NCBI GenBank assembly: GCA_008973525.1
Contig: WACJ01000107.1
Location: 434,001 to 498,000 of the forward strand
From: Stenopsyche tienmushanensis
Lineage: Eukaryota; Arthropoda; Insecta; Trichoptera; Stenopsychidae
Direction of reading: 5' to 3'
DNA length: 64,000 nt
The position numbers and the translations under genes were made by a program. Of this stretch, positions 36,249-48,623 are shown piece by piece. The notes below the pieces were generated by a model that made no database searches, was not told the DNA's origin, and saw nothing but the letters and a program-made list of their open reading frames with translations. Position 1 is the first letter of the stretch. Each line of letters begins with the position of its first letter.

Positions 36249-36505
36249 TTAACACCCTTTGCGCTCGAGGCACAGAGACATCTTTGTAGCCATATAATAC
36301 ATTGTATCACCCGACACTTCATAACATGATACACAAAAAACCAAAAGTAGACTTGTGAAGCAATATTCGTTAGGCCAAACCTAAATAAACATCATTATCG
36401 CTCAATTTACCGCATCGATCCGAGTGATGCCCGAGAGGCACTGCTCGAGTTGTCGCATCACCAGCAGTGGTACCTGAGAGGCACCGCTCAAGTGCAAAGG
36501 GTTAA
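36249..36505. mobile_element. piggyBac-like MITE with TTAA flanks
   Basis: TTAA at 36249-36252 and 36502-36505 flank an element beginning CACCCTTTGCGCTCGAGGCA and ending CTCAAGTGCAAAGGG, i.e. inverted ends of the CCCTTTGC(A/G)CTCGAG type. The left end has two extra bases (CA) after TTAA. Subterminal GAGGCAC words recur inside (CCCGAGAGGCACTGCTCGAG, GAGAGGCACCGCTCAAG). Non-coding, about 250 bases. Confidence 0.85.
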
Positions 36506-38194
36506 TAACATGTAATTAAATATTGTCTGAAGTATGGCACTTAATTTACATTAATTGTACATTGACTTGAACACCTAATTATTGATTTTGTTTGAACGGT
36601 TATAAAAATTAGGGTAAATCAAATTAAAAATATTCAATTAAAGTAATTGAACTGTGCTGCATATTTACTTGAAAATAGAGTAGTTAAGGTGATGATTTTA
36701 GTTAATAGTCTTTAAAATATATTTTGCTGATGTAAAATATAAATTTGAGAATTATTATACAGGACTAGACTCAAAATATCAAATTTAAAAAATAATCCGC
36801 GTATTAAGCTTTTAATAAACGAGATTTCGAAAGTCGAGAGGTAAAGGTGTCAATGTTATGTATTTAACTGATTTATATTTTTTAAGCTTGAGACAGCAAT
36901 CTAAATACACCATTGGAATATATTATTCAAATGTACGCTACTATTTTGCATTTAAAAATTATACTCGCTTTTACACATTCCTTTCCATACTTTTATAAAA
37001 TATCATTTAAGACACTGTTTACACTCTCGTGGTCCAGATTTTTTTCAGATACTTAATTATTTAATATGCAGCTTAGTAAATATTGATTTACATCAAGTGA
37101 TAATTAGTTAATAAATTTTGTAGCTTAATTTAGAAACAATATAAACAATTCCTAACTAAAATTATATGTGTGTCGAATCCAATCCAATTATATATTTGAT
37201 TTGATGTTGAGTCTATTGTCACTATATATATATTAATTACATCCAAATTAATAGTATCTTTGCATTCGTACATATATATTGTTGTGTAATAGATAAAAGC
37301 AAAAATTTTCCCACCCATTGATTGACCTGGGTCCGATGTTTTAGAATTAAATGATTAAATTTTTTAGATTTGTAATAAAATAATGAAAATAATTTTTACT
37401 GTAAAATGACAATTGGTTTAATTGAATTTTGAAAATGTTTCCATAATTTAAATTAGATATTCGTAGTATACGCAACTAAGTCAACATATCAAAAAATGAA
37501 TGTTATCGAGTCATTTTTGAAATGTTCTTTCTGCCTTTTCTGTCAATGAGTCTTCACAGCAACTTAAAAAAAAAATATGGGAACATACTAAAACTGAATA
37601 ATCGATGAATGTTGATTGATGGTTTTTTTTTTTTTTTACTTATATTTTATCAGTCGTAATAATAAAACTTGCATTTGATATAGTTTAAAAATTATAATAA
37701 ATATTTCGCTTTCTTAGTAAATAGTAACTTATTAAACTATATTTCATGAAATTATATATAACAATGTTTAGTAAAAAAAATGTAATAAGGTGACCTTCAT
37801 TTAAATGTAATTTCTGCTTTTTCACCAAAATAAATATTTATTTTCAATAATATATTTTTTAATTAAAACCATACTTTGCACCCATTTCTACAAAGCTAAT
37901 TTTTGTTTCCGTCAGGGTTTATATAATATAAATCAGGAAAGTTACAGTCTATCAAGCTTTCATTGTGGCAGATATTAATAACAATTTTCAAAACTTGAAT
38001 AATTGTAAATACTGACATTAAATTACAATCTACAAAGCTACTTTTTTGTCTACAAGTAGTCTCGAAAATTGTTATATATGTCAGCGATAACATCATTGTG
38101 GAAAACTGCCATTTATTTACCTTACAATATCAAAACAATCAAATGAGAAAAAATCAGCTTTGTAGAAATAATTATACAAATAATGTCACTGCCC
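36506..38194. other. AT-rich gap
   Basis: No gene or defined repeat recognised. Long T and A runs occur (e.g. 37622-37638). Confidence 0.4.
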
Positions 38195-38720
38195 CTGTAC
38201 TATTATCATCATCATAGTGCAGCCACAAACAGTCTTCTGCAGAACTATGAGCCTCTTCAATATCCATTCACAGGAAGGGGTTACATCCACCTCGTCTGTA
38301 TCATACATTCACCTCCTCATTTGCTCGATATTGAAGGTAGCATAACCTCCGAGTTTTATTTAGAACGCTCACCCAGCGGGTCTCCTGAATGAATGTATTG
38401 ACGAACGCTTTCGCAATTGTCTCAATAGGGAGTGTGAGAGGTTTGTAAAGACTAAGTAGTTTTCCTCAGGAGACAATGAAAAACTACTCTAGATGACCTT
38501 TTTGATTCTACTAGAAACGGCTCTCTAAAATGTAAAGAGTCCAATCCCTCCTTTCCTCACTAGGGCGTTACCGGCCTAGGGTGAAGACATACATGATGCT
38601 TAAGTGCATCTCGGATTCGCTCCTACATTAACCGAGGGTGTCTCCCCATCCACATGCAGCTTACCCAAGCAAATTCGAGACAGTGCTTTCCTATTTCAGG
38701 TTGACCCCCTCAACTATAAT
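38195..38720 (-). repeat. R1 family LINE/SINE-like repeat, copy a
   Basis: The plus strand reads ATCATCATCATAGTGCAGCC, CAGAACTATGAGCCTCTTCA, AGGGGTTACATCCACCTCGT, ATTCACCTCCTCATTTGCTC, CTCACCCAGCGGGTCTCCTG, then GTAGTTTTC and CTAGGGCGTTACCGGCC. All copies share the ATCATAGTGCAG end, but the opposite ends differ, as in 5'-truncated retroelements. So the sense strand is probably minus, ending CTGCACTATGATGATGAT. Confidence 0.8.
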
Positions 38721-39636
38721 TGTACATATTTTAAATTTGCCTCAAATATCTATAAGCTTGCGAAAAAAGGGTTACGCTAATTAAAATGCAATAATTTAAA
38801 ACTAGCCGGTATTTTTCAAAGTAATTTGGGGAAAAAAGTATAGAACAGTTTTCCACATAATATTTTCTTAATTTCATAAAATATCAATATGAATTATTTT
38901 GAAATCAGTTCATTTAATTCTTCTAGTGACATCTCTTCAATTAAATGAAAACATTTTCGTCTGTGCGATATTCTGAGACCCACTGAAAATCAGATTACCA
39001 AAAAAGTAATCTGTGAGTCTCATCATGGAAGAATTAAAGTGGCACAATGGCTTCAGATTATAGACAAATCAAATGTAAAAAATATGTTATATTATAGAAA
39101 CACATATGACTACAAGAAAATCACTGCAGCACGAGAGATTTTTTTTCTTACGTTGTTAATGAAAACAACTTATCAATAATGAAGATTTATAGAAATAGTC
39201 ATTTTAATGAAAACATCAAAAAATTACAGTATTAATGATTTTTATAAGCAGTGTTTGTATGAAATATTTATTTTTTTCATATTAAATTTTACAGTAATCA
39301 TACTTGTACTTAGTTTTTTAATCTATATTATAATTATCAATATTTTATGCTTATATTTTCTTGTCATTATTTTACAATAGTAACCATTTTTCAAGTATCT
39401 GGAACAATAAAAGGGATTTTTTTTTCATATTATCCAGTATTTTTATACAAATGCTTAAGATAATCTACTTATTATTTTAATTAATACAATGAGATTTTAT
39501 TAAAAAATGTATTCCAAGATCTAGGTAACTTTCACGTAGTAGTGGGATTAATAATGTTGCTTCATTTGGTAGTCAAATAATTATGACCCATGGGAGGTAT
39601 TTCTTAAATATAAATAAAATTTGCTAATGCGTCACA
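38721..39636. other. AT-rich gap
   Basis: No gene or repeat end recognised. 38935-39030 holds an inverted pair (GAGACCCACTGAAAATCAGATTACC against AAGTAATCTGTGAGTCTC). Confidence 0.4.
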
Positions 39637-40270
39637 TTAAGGGACGTTTCTACCTTGTTGGTTAAAAAAAATCTTCATATAAAAAAAAAACGCAAATTTA
39701 TAGGCCAACAAAGAGAAGCTGTGCTTTGCGAAGCTGAGGAGAAGAGAAACTTTAAACGCGTTTTTCTCGAAAGTAATTTTTCCAAGCTCATGGAAGTGCT
39801 CTCAAACGACCTAAATGAGCATTCTTTATGAAATTTGGCAGGCACGTGTATAATAAACGTCTTCATCGTATAGACTACAATTATTCAAAAATATGTTCAT
39901 TTAATGAACAAAAAATGTTGGCAAAAATACAAACTTTTCTTCGATCGCTCACTATTTTTTTTATTATCTAATATTTCTTCTTAATTATAGTCTAAGCTTT
40001 AAACAATATTATACAATGTAAAAATATTATTCATTTTTTTGCTGCAAATCACCTGTCCAGGAATTAGGACTTCCATGGTAAAGAATGTCATCGCTCGCGC
40101 ACTGACATACGTGGTTTCCCCAATTCCACTACCATACTTTATCAAACTTTAAAAAATATTTTTATGTTCAATAAAGATCGCCTAGTCAACATACTAAATG
40201 TCAAGATTCTATAATATGTTTAATACTCTCATAAAAAAATATTAAAAAATCAATCACTTTTACATGTCTT
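39637..40270 (-). mobile_element. D family non-autonomous element, copy 2 (inverted)
   Basis: TTAA (39637-39640), then GGGACGTTTCTACCTTGTTG, the same end as at 3764 and 43814. The interior aligns, inverted, to 4380-3790 of copy 1 (GAAACTTTAAACGCGTTTTT, GAAATTTGGCAGGCACGTG, CCACTACCATACTTTATCAA). The far end at about 40260 (CAATCACTTTTACATG) has lost a clear terminal repeat. Confidence 0.8.
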
Positions 40271-40611
40271 TATGTTAAATTCTATTTTATTTTATGACTG
40301 AGGTGTCCTTTCATGAGTTGACTTTGATAATATAAATATTTTTTGGTGTTTATTTAAGCTTTATAAATAAACAATGTGTATCAAAATGATATATTTCTTC
40401 TCATTTTCCTGTGACAAATAAGGCTGACTAAAAGGTAGGTGCTATATTATTTTTTTATGTTGACATGAATGAACAAAGAAGAATAAATAATGTTCATCGT
40501 AGTAAAGCATATAAATTTCATTAGGCATACATGACAACACCGAAATTGTATCAGTATTTTGTAAGTCTATGAAAAAAATGGAAATAATTTTTTAAAATTA
40601 ATTTAAATGCT

Positions 40612-40860
40612 GAATCTGACGTCACAAAAAGTGTAACTCCAAGCAGTAATCGACCGGAAAGGAGGGAGAAAAGTTTGTAGTCTTCGTGTCATACATCATA
40701 GAGACGCTACGCGCATGCGCCGCGTTTCTTCTACTGTGTGTGTATCTATACGTAGCATAAAGCAACCACTAAACCGATGGTAAGCCTATTTTATTATATA
40801 ATACACAACACACAGCGCAATATTTTAGCTAAGAAGTTTCACTTGTAGTGTGCGAGACAA
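40612..40860 (-). mobile_element. T family MITE, copy 2 (inverted)
   Basis: Minus-strand order as in 5838-6150: AGTGAAACTTCTTAGCTAAA, TAGTGGTTGCTTTATGCTAC, GCGGCGCATGCGCGTAGCGT, ATGATGTATGACACGAAG, GCTTGGAGTTACACTTTTTG. Confidence 0.8.
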
Positions 40861-41569
40861 TATTACAATTGGAATAAATTAGTGAAATAAAAAATCACAT
40901 TGGAGGAATATTATAGTGATTTTTCCAAAAAATACTCTTAGTAGACGTTATGCATAGGGGATTAAAAAAAACTAAATCGCAGTCAGTCGTTGAAAGAATT
41001 ATGTTAGATAATTTATTTTATACATAGTGGTCCTCAAGATTTGTAACACAATGTATTTGATAGGTCGACGGACAGATCACATCAAACATTTTCAGGGTCA
41101 TTACCGACCTTTAGAACATGGCGGAACCGTTTCTCAGACGGTTTTCCTGAAAAATAAACCCATAGGAAAAACACAAAAGTAGGGACAAGCAAGATTGTCG
41201 GAAAGACGTTCCGAACGCAGGGTTTCATCCCCGGGAGCGATTCGCTAAGTTGTAAAAGGCATCATGCAAATGACAGTCTTTTGCAGACAGGAGCATAAAA
41301 CTGAAACGAGCCATGAACGATAAAGAGACTAAAGAAAACAAAAAATATATAATCTCCTTCAAAGGCTTCTAATGGGATTCTTTGATGGATTCGTAAAAAA
41401 TGTACTTGTCAAAGTGAAAAAATCTGCAAGAAATTAAATATTTTTGTCAACAATCGCAACATTGATGTTATTCTTTGAACAACATGTTCTTTGTGTTCAT
41501 ATACACCTCTTAGTGCTGGACAACAATATGTTATTGTTGGTAATACGTTCTTAAAGTAGCTAAAAGATG
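40861..41569. other. gap between two T MITEs
   Basis: 41040-41340 is GC-richer and non-repetitive within the window. No frame of interest. Confidence 0.35.
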
Positions 41570-41818
41570 AAGCTGTATGTTGTATGATATATAATAAAAT
41601 AGAATTGCTACTGGTGTAGTGGTTGCTTTATGCTACGCATAGAGACACACACAGTAGAGACGTCGTGACGCATGCGCGTAGCGTCTCTATGATGTATGCG
41701 ACAGACACGTACACACTAAAAACGATTCTCCTTTTCTCTCCAATCAACTGCCGCTTGGAGTTTCATTTTTCGTGATGTTCAAGTAATTTTGCTCTACCAC
41801 ACCTATACAAGTTTTATA
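41570..41818 (+). mobile_element. T family MITE, copy 3
   Basis: Contains TAGTGGTTGCTTTATGCTAC, CGCATGCGCGTAGCGTCTCT, ATGATGTATGCGACAGACAC, CGCTTGGAGTTTCATTTTTC, and the extended right end GCTCTACCACACCTATACAA ending near GTTTTATAG. Copies 2 and 3 are an inverted pair only 0.7 kb apart. Confidence 0.85.
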
Positions 41819-42523
41819 GCAGGTAATGCTTCATGAGATTATTATTTATTTTTATTTAATTTTAATATTAATTTTATTGCAAATTCTTTAAAATACCTAA
41901 TACTACATTTTTTACTATTTACTACTTTTTTGCAGTTCATCAATAGCTTTTTAAACAACAAAATCAGTTAGTAGAAGATTTAGGTGTAGTCTTCCAAATA
42001 CTTTCAATATCCTTCCAAATAAAAATGCCTTTGGTTTAGGGGATGTAATGGATGTTTTATTTTTAAAAAGACATTGCTTTTTACATTTGATGCAAAAAAT
42101 AATAAATTCTTTGTTGTAACAATATGAAATATTAGATTCACTCCTCATTGTTATCTAATAATATCTATGAAGATTATGCATTAATTCCTCTATAGTTTGT
42201 CAAGGATCATTCTGCTATTCAAGTACCCGACTTAAATTACCGAAACTAAGATTGTCTTCTGTTTACTGTCAGAACTTCTCTGAAAACTTTGTCAACGAAT
42301 TTAGTTGTCGTTCGACGACATTCAAAACCTGATTGAAACAGCATAAATGTTGGATATATATTATATTCAATTGTGTATAAGGTTACGCAATACTTTATTA
42401 TTTAATTCCTTGTTATATGTATCAAATTAGACAGGTAGTTAAATGAATACCAAAGAAAGAAATAAAAGACACATAATGTTTTAAAATAGTCATAGTCTTT
42501 AATAAAATAATAAAAATGGAATA
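41819..42523. other. region downstream of CCDC174
   Basis: AT-rich. On the minus strand an ATTAAA (plus positions 42497-42502) lies just beyond the CCDC174 stop and may be its poly(A) signal. No other feature. Confidence 0.45.
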
Positions 42524-43560
42524 TTAAAAATCATCAATTATAGCCATATTCTTCCTTTTCTCCTTTTCCATGGCGTGCTTCTCCAAGCGTTCCAAACCTT
42601 TTTCAAAACCTTCTGCAACATTAACTTTCTTTACATCTTCCTTCTTCCGAATCTTATCAGCTGGGCCGTAATACTCAAATGTCGATGGTGGCTCAATTTC
42701 AGCTCCTTTCATTTCTTTCGTAGAAACGGGCTCCATCGGCACAACATCGCATTCATCCTGAATAGGAACCGGCTCAAATGTCTCTCCCGCATTGACGGTG
42801 GAATCAAAATATTTATTCTTAATCTCTTCCTTACGTTTCTTTGTTGTAAAATACAATGAGCGATTCTGCGAAGTCCCAGGCAAATCTAAAACATCGTCGT
42901 TTCTTCCGGGTCTGACGTCTTCCCACGTCGGCTGACTTGGTGCAAAATCACCCATCGTATCAATATAGGATCCTTTCTCCCCGAAGGAATCCTTGCCTCT
43001 TGTTTTATACTTAGATGCGCTCTGAGGGGGAGCAAATTCGTCCGGTCTATTCTTCCTCATCTTGTCCACGAATTCCGATTGCGTGAGTACGCGACGCTTA
43101 TCTTCAAGAAACTCCTCCTTGCCTACGTCCCATTCTCTCACAAATTTCGACCGCTCTTTCTGAGCTTCAATTTCTTTGGCCTCGCGCTCTTTGCGCGCTT
43201 TCTCAGCCGAGACTTTTTTCTGTTCTTCGACAAAATCCAAGAGCATCGCCGTCACCGACGGTGTGATTTCTACAAACATAATGACAAAAAATTAGAATCA
43301 CATTAATAAAATGATGATGCTAGCTTTGTTATAATCACCTTCATTTTCTTCTGGTGGAAGTCCTGCGCGCGCACGCTGACGCGCTTTTGCTGCGCGCACT
43401 CGTTGCTGCAGTGCAAATTCTCTTTTGGCGCGAGCTTCTGCCGCGGCGATCTTTGCTTGCTCTGTTTCTTCGTGCACTCTTTTGAGTTCTTCTTGCTGTT
43501 TGGCACGAATCTCATCATCGCCACTGAGTGCATAGTATCCGACACCATGGGTTCTGGCCT
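42524..43560 (-). CDS. CCDC174: CCDC174 homologue, last two exons
   Basis: Nuclear coiled-coil protein linked in animals to RNA processing/exon-junction factors. Penultimate exon 43560-43339 opens with ARTHGVGYYALSGDDEIRAK, the conserved (S/A)R(S/T)HGVGYY block, then a charged helix (ELKRVHEETEQAKIAAAEAR, AKREFALQQRVRAAKARQRA). It ends phase 1 at GAAG|GTGATT. Last exon 43269-42524 continues ITPSVTAMLLDFVEEQKKVS, KFVREWDVGKEEF, EDVRPGRNDDVLDLP, FEYYGPADKI, to NMAIIDDF-stop. About 322 residues are present of a protein usually around 450-470. The acceptor 5' of 43560 (TTCGTGTTACAG) shows more exons upstream. I could not find them between 43.6 and 64 kb, so either the preceding intron is very long or those exons are too diverged to see. 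No stops or frameshifts. Confidence 0.92.
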
Positions 43561-43813
43561 CTGTAACACGAAAGAAAAACAATCAATTGGATGTCTCATT
43601 TGGGGTAAAACACATGAATCCCGGATGATTATGGGATCGTTTTTGCTTAAAAGATTTTATTAAATTGAGAAAAATATCATCAATCGCCTCAACTCGTGAA
43701 CACTTTACAATAGGATAGCCCACGTCGTCTGTTTACTGTCGAATCAAAGAAGAAGCACCGAAAATTGGAACAAGATTATGAAAAAGAGTATGTTCAAAAT
43801 TTTTTTTTTCAAC
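43561..43813. other. CCDC174 intron (minus strand)
   Basis: AT-rich, no exon seen. Confidence 0.4.
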
Positions 43814-43903
43814 TTAAGGGATGTTTCTACCTTGTTGGGCCTAAAAGTGATCGGTTTTTTTTTAACTTTTTTTATGCGAAAAGTATTAAATATAGATTTT
43901 TTA
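43814..43903 (+). mobile_element. D family end, copy 3, truncated by hAT fragment
   Basis: TTAA (43814-43817), GGGATGTTTCTACCTTGTTG and GGCCTAAAAGTGATC, as in 3764-3800. It stops at 43903 where a hAT terminus begins, and no continuation is visible after the hAT piece. Confidence 0.75.
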
Positions 43904-44275
43904 TAGGGAATCCAATCCCGGGATCCCGGACAGTTTTAGGTGCTTATGAATCCCGGGTTTAGTAAACGTAATCCCGAAAAAATCGGGATTGAATTTTTTA
44001 TCTAATAGAAATCGTACACCTCACCAGCACGATGAAGGCTACTAAATCGAGACATTTCCGCCGAAATCTGGACGCTTAGAAACAGTGGTGTAACTAATAA
44101 ATGGCGAGCTTAGGCGACGCCTGTCTAATCTATGTATACATATATACAGTGCATAGATGTTTATCAAATTTTTATATTAATCTTTCCCTACCGGTGATGT
44201 ATTTACTACACATCGACTCTAATAATAGGAATATCGAAGAAATGAAATATAATAGATACGGGTTTCAGAATCTCT
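43904..44275 (-). mobile_element. hAT derivative, one-ended inverted copy
   Basis: Starts with the terminal repeat TAGGGAATCCAATCCCG and repeats CCCGGGATCCCGGAC. It then follows, inverted, the right part of the element at 47633-48623 (CGTACACCTCACCAGCACGA, GAGACATTTCCGCCGAAATC, CCCTACCGGTGATGTATTTA). It breaks off near 44275. Confidence 0.85.
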
Positions 44276-45794
44276 ATATTGGCCAGGGCTTTTAATGCAC
44301 TTCCCCATTTCACAAGAAATTAATCCCTAAAGTCCCGCAGGAAGCTCATAAATTAATGGTATATGGATGGAATGTATGTGTGTAATGCCATCGGATTACT
44401 ATTGTATTTATCTGGAGCAGGGCTGTACTTTTTGTCATACATAAATTTTTAGTATGTCGTAGAAGTAAAAATGAGTCTAGCTGTCAATTTTTCTTTCAAA
44501 ACCAATTTTTTTAAATGTAAATGGAATACTAAAATGACTAGGAAAATGGAAGAAATTTTTTGCTATGGAAGGAGAATATATGTATTATATATTTTTTTTA
44601 AATGTTGACAATTTATTTATAAAACGACATTTTTGCCCGGTACCCCTAATATTCTCTTTTTAAATTTGCTGTATTTCTTAGATTAAAAATTTGAAAAACC
44701 CCTTTCTCAAGAAAATGTTCATACAAAGAGATCAAAATACGAAGGAAATTATCAGCGAACAAAAGCAATTTATCTATTTGAATCTGCTATAAAAATACGA
44801 AAGATGTTTTCTTCTTTCTTGCCGGATATCACTGCTGACATTAAATTTAAGATTTTAAAAGAGAAATACGAAAGATGTTTTTTTGTTTGTCTTCGATGCG
44901 AAAAATTCAGCGAAAATGCGGATACGTCGAGGAGAAAAAAAGGTCGGAACGACAGAATTAGGATGATGAGGTAAACTCGTTGAAACTACACGAGGAAACC
45001 GAGGCTAATGAGGACACTAAAGAGTTAGCAAAAAAGGGCAAAGGAACAAAAATAAAACGTTTGAAGCCCCGAGCTCATTCGACAGCGGAGCGCCGACATG
45101 AAAAAAATTAACCCATTGCGGAATTTAAATTATTTTCTTCGCAAAATCGAGCGAAGACAGCCGTACTGGCGGCGGTTATCAGAGCCATGCAAGGTCATCA
45201 AATTTGAATACTGCAATACACCACAAAACACAAGTTGATACGCGCCATTAAGACTAAATGAGGACGACCTCAATTATGTATTTAGGTGAGGTCAGGTGGG
45301 TCTTAAGACTGGACCTCGGAAAATAAAGGACTAGCCCGGTTCAAGGAATGATATATCGCCTGCGCTTCCCAACCACCGAGCGAACTTAAATAATGCACTC
45401 ACTGTGAGATGCAACGTAGTACGTGAAACATTTGCGGTTTAACGCCGACGATAAACGGTATTATTAAAGCATCTCGGAGTGCATTGGAGACTAGTCACAG
45501 CGGCTTCATCATAAGGACGCGTTGGACTCAAGTCGGAACCATTTATCAGCGACCTCTTCAACTGATGTGATTGGTGCTCTTGGAATTTTGCACTTCATTA
45601 GGCTAATGAGCTTCACGGACGATCCAATGAGTCTGGATGATATCCTCATCGTAATACAACCACAAAAAGAATCAAATCCTCTTCGTAAAATGCTACATCT
45701 AATATCGAATGTAGGATTTCCATTCTAGGGAAAGAAGTTTTCACGTGTTTTCCATTGGACATATATGATCAAGTTAGAGTAGAACTTTTGCATT
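44276..45794. other. unique and AT-rich sequence
   Basis: No exon supported. 44880-45600 is of mixed composition with a 68-codon frame (45522-45728, +) that resembles nothing I know. At 45114 TTAACCCATTGCGGA resembles a piggyBac-type end without a partner. Confidence 0.35.
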
Positions 45795-45890
45795 GAAACT
45801 TGTATAGGCGCGATAGGGCAAATTGGCCTAAATGTCACAATAAATGACGTTCACTAACTTCAACCGGCAGTTGGACGGAAAGACAGAACC
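45795..45890 (-). repeat. T family end fragment
   Basis: AAACTTGTATAGGCGCGATA, GGGCAAATTGGCC, GTCACAATAAATGACG and CCGGCAGTTGGACGGAAAGA match the outer end seen at 51490-51560 and, inverted, at 41760-41818. Just after it, CCTAACCTAACC (45889-45900) is two units of the insect telomere motif, too short to mean anything. Confidence 0.6.
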
Positions 45891-47407
45891 TAACCTAACC
45901 TTTTGAGTAGTGAGCTAATTTAAAACCATCATAAACATAGATGCTATATTTGCTTATCCGCCATTTATCATCCGTACAAATCCACTTATCTGACAGGATC
46001 GTCGCAGCGTGTATAAAGTTTGTACATAAATAAATAAACACTATCGATAGACCACAATATTCGATCATTTCCTCAAGTAAACGATCTATACAATTGTATA
46101 ATGTACACAAGATACTCTCTTCATCTCTGTCTGGCTCCGAGCTCAACGAGTAAGAATGCTCTTTCTAAATCATTGGAATTCGGACACAACATTGTGTCTT
46201 TCCTTTTTTAAGGGGTTAAAATGCATAAACATTTTGAAATGAGTGATATTAAATTGTATCTTAGAATAGTTATATGTGCATTGATACATCCTCGATATTC
46301 AACCCTTGGGAATTCCAATTTGAGAAGGTATTCCCTATTTCGGAATCTACCCTATCAGATCGATATGGAACACGAGGAAAGACATTGCAACGGGCGTCAT
46401 CGTTGTTCATTATTGGATTATTTAAGCTAATATTATATTTAGAAGTTTTTTAAACGACATGCTAATTAGTCAGATGCCTTCTTGGTCCTTTTGTGTCTGG
46501 ATCACATATGAATTTGATTCGGTATTTAATATCAACATTAATCGTATATGGGCAGAAATTGTAATTTGAGCAGCTCAGCATTCGAAGTTGTTTTGTACAG
46601 AATGGTTTAAATTATTCAAATATTGTTCCATAACAAACAAATGGCAAAAATGCTAACTAAGACATTGCATTATAGTTAATTGGAAAAGTCGCCTTAATAT
46701 GATTTAATCTATATTTAAATTCAGTCATTTACACATAGTCTACTGAGGCATAAAAAGTTTATTCATATTCGCCTTTTATGTTTAGTATTTAAATTGCAGG
46801 TAAAAGGGTATAAAGCACGTACTTCATCATACCGTGCTGCAGTCTAGAATAAATAATTCAGACGGTTCTCGAGATGTCTATCAGATTTAAGGTGGGATAT
46901 GAGAAGAGGCTGAGCCCTGTTTTAAATCTTACGACGTGGATCTTGAACTCAGATACGATATGACATCTGAATGCAGAGTTGAAGTGCATTGTTCGAAATT
47001 TTGCCTGCATATTTATATGTTATGCATGCAAAACATTTTCCATTGGCATGAGCGTTACGTACAATGGTTTAATAAGCTTCTTCACCACAGCGGACGCCAT
47101 ATATTACAATTAGCTCAGCTGTGCAGCATCCTACTCAAGGCAGGACGAAATCACGTGGAATTATGCTACAATATTTTTAAACTGCGGCGAAATACTATTT
47201 CGTCATAATTAAATTCTGTTATTGTCACTTTGTAGATGTGTTTTTTGGTATGGATGACGTTTGAGGAATGAAATTGCTTCAGTCAAAGTATAAAACCGGA
47301 TGACTGCATGAATACTACATACAGCTGCTATCAGCTTGCTGCAAAGGTTTTGACATATTTTAAAGAACACTTTTATTATAAAACCATTTAAAGTATACTA
47401 GGAAGCT
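45891..47407. other. gap, no gene recognised
   Basis: Open frames at 46221-46430 and 46936-47208 (+) have no recognisable family, no support from splice sites and ordinary composition. Confidence 0.35.
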
Positions 47408-47575
47408 CCCAATATTAATATAGTGGGTTAGATCTTGGACGTCTGGTTCAAATCCAAATTATGTAAAATAATCACCTTCTCAACGAATTTTAGTAAAGGA
47501 AAATATTAATATTTCCGATGAATCTTTTCGATTGAGGTTTATCCAGATTTATGCTTCTAATTAATTACTGAGACT
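47408..47575 (+). repeat. SINE fragment (tRNA-like head)
   Basis: Box A-like TATAGTGGGTTAGATCTTGG and box B-like CTGGTTCAAATCC, then AATATTAATATTTCCGATGA and GAGGTTTATCCAGATTTATG, as in the complete SINE at 58594. Confidence 0.8.
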
Positions 47576-47632
47576 AATTAATTACTATTTTAATCCACTA
47601 TGAGGGTATCGCATATGCCATGTGATGGTGAC

Positions 47633-48623
47633 TAGGGAATCCAATCCCGAGCCAAAATTTCGATCCCGGGATTTCGGGATTTCATTAGACAATCCCGGGA
47701 CCAGTCCCGGGATCCCGGGATTGGGATTTTCAATATTTTAAGAAATTACATTGATAAATTTTATCAAAAATTACTAATAAGTCCATTTTTTCAATATAAA
47801 AAATCACTTGAAGGCCAAAGAATTTTATTTATTTAAGAAAAGATACAAATACAATTCAAAAATAGAAAAATAAATCATTAAAAAATTCAAATATTATTTT
47901 GAAAATATGCCCGAAGTAACATTAACACTAAACATTAGTGTTTCGTCATTTAGTCTGGATCTGATTTTGGAAGTCAGGCAACTTGCTGCTGAAAATGCAA
48001 ACTCAGCTTCCACACTCGTTGGAGGTATCGTCATCAGATATTTAAATGCTAGTTCGAGTTGATAACCGCGTGAGCCCTCATTTTGGTACAACACCATCAA
48101 TGTGACTGATAAAATTTTTTTCTGCTGAGACACGGACTAAAACTCGCAAAATTCCCGATTTCCCGACAAATTATTTATTTCCGTCGCTGCAGATGAATAC
48201 TTATATACTATAATACTTTGATGTGATTCGTAATTATATTACGGAGGAATACAAAAATTCTGAACCCCGTATCTATTATATTTCATATCGATATACCCTT
48301 TATTAGAGTCAATGTGTAGTAAATACATCACCGGTGGGGAAAGGTTAATATAACAATTTGAAAAACATACATGTACGCTATATATGTGTATACACATATT
48401 AGACAGTCACTGCCCCTAGGTGTCGCCAATTAATTACGCCACTGTTTCCAATCGTCCAGATTTCGTCGAGAATGTCTCGATTTAGTAGTCTTCATCGTGT
48501 TGGTGAGGTGTACGATTTCTGTTAGATAAAAATTTCAATCCCGAAATTTTCAGGATTACGTTTTCTAATCCCGGGATTCTTAAGTACCTAAAATTGTCCG
48601 GGATCCTGGGATTGGATTCCCTA
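47633..48623 (-). mobile_element. hAT-derived element, both ends intact, 8-bp target duplication
   Basis: Terminal inverted repeats TAGGGAATCCAATCCC (47633-47648) and its complement at 48608-48623 are flanked by the perfect 8-bp direct repeat ATGGTGAC (47625-47632 and 48624-48631), diagnostic of hAT insertion. Subterminal CCCGGGA/TCCCGGG words are clustered at both ends (47641-47730 and 48539-48620), likely transposase-binding repeats. The 991-bp element keeps only the transposase's last domain on the minus strand (YLMTIPPTSVEAEFAFSAAS, CLTSKIRSRLNDETL), so it is non-autonomous. Related partial copies: 20205-20770, 43904-44275, 51648-51943. Confidence 0.95.

Noticed and set aside
43298..43599. 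Two alternative minus-strand frames over the CCDC174 exon
   Set aside because: One extends the true exon into introns, the other is a shadow frame; the splice sites at 43560 and 43339 define the exon.
45889..45900. CCTAACCTAACC, insect telomere-type motif
   Set aside because: Only two units, at the edge of a MITE fragment; no array.
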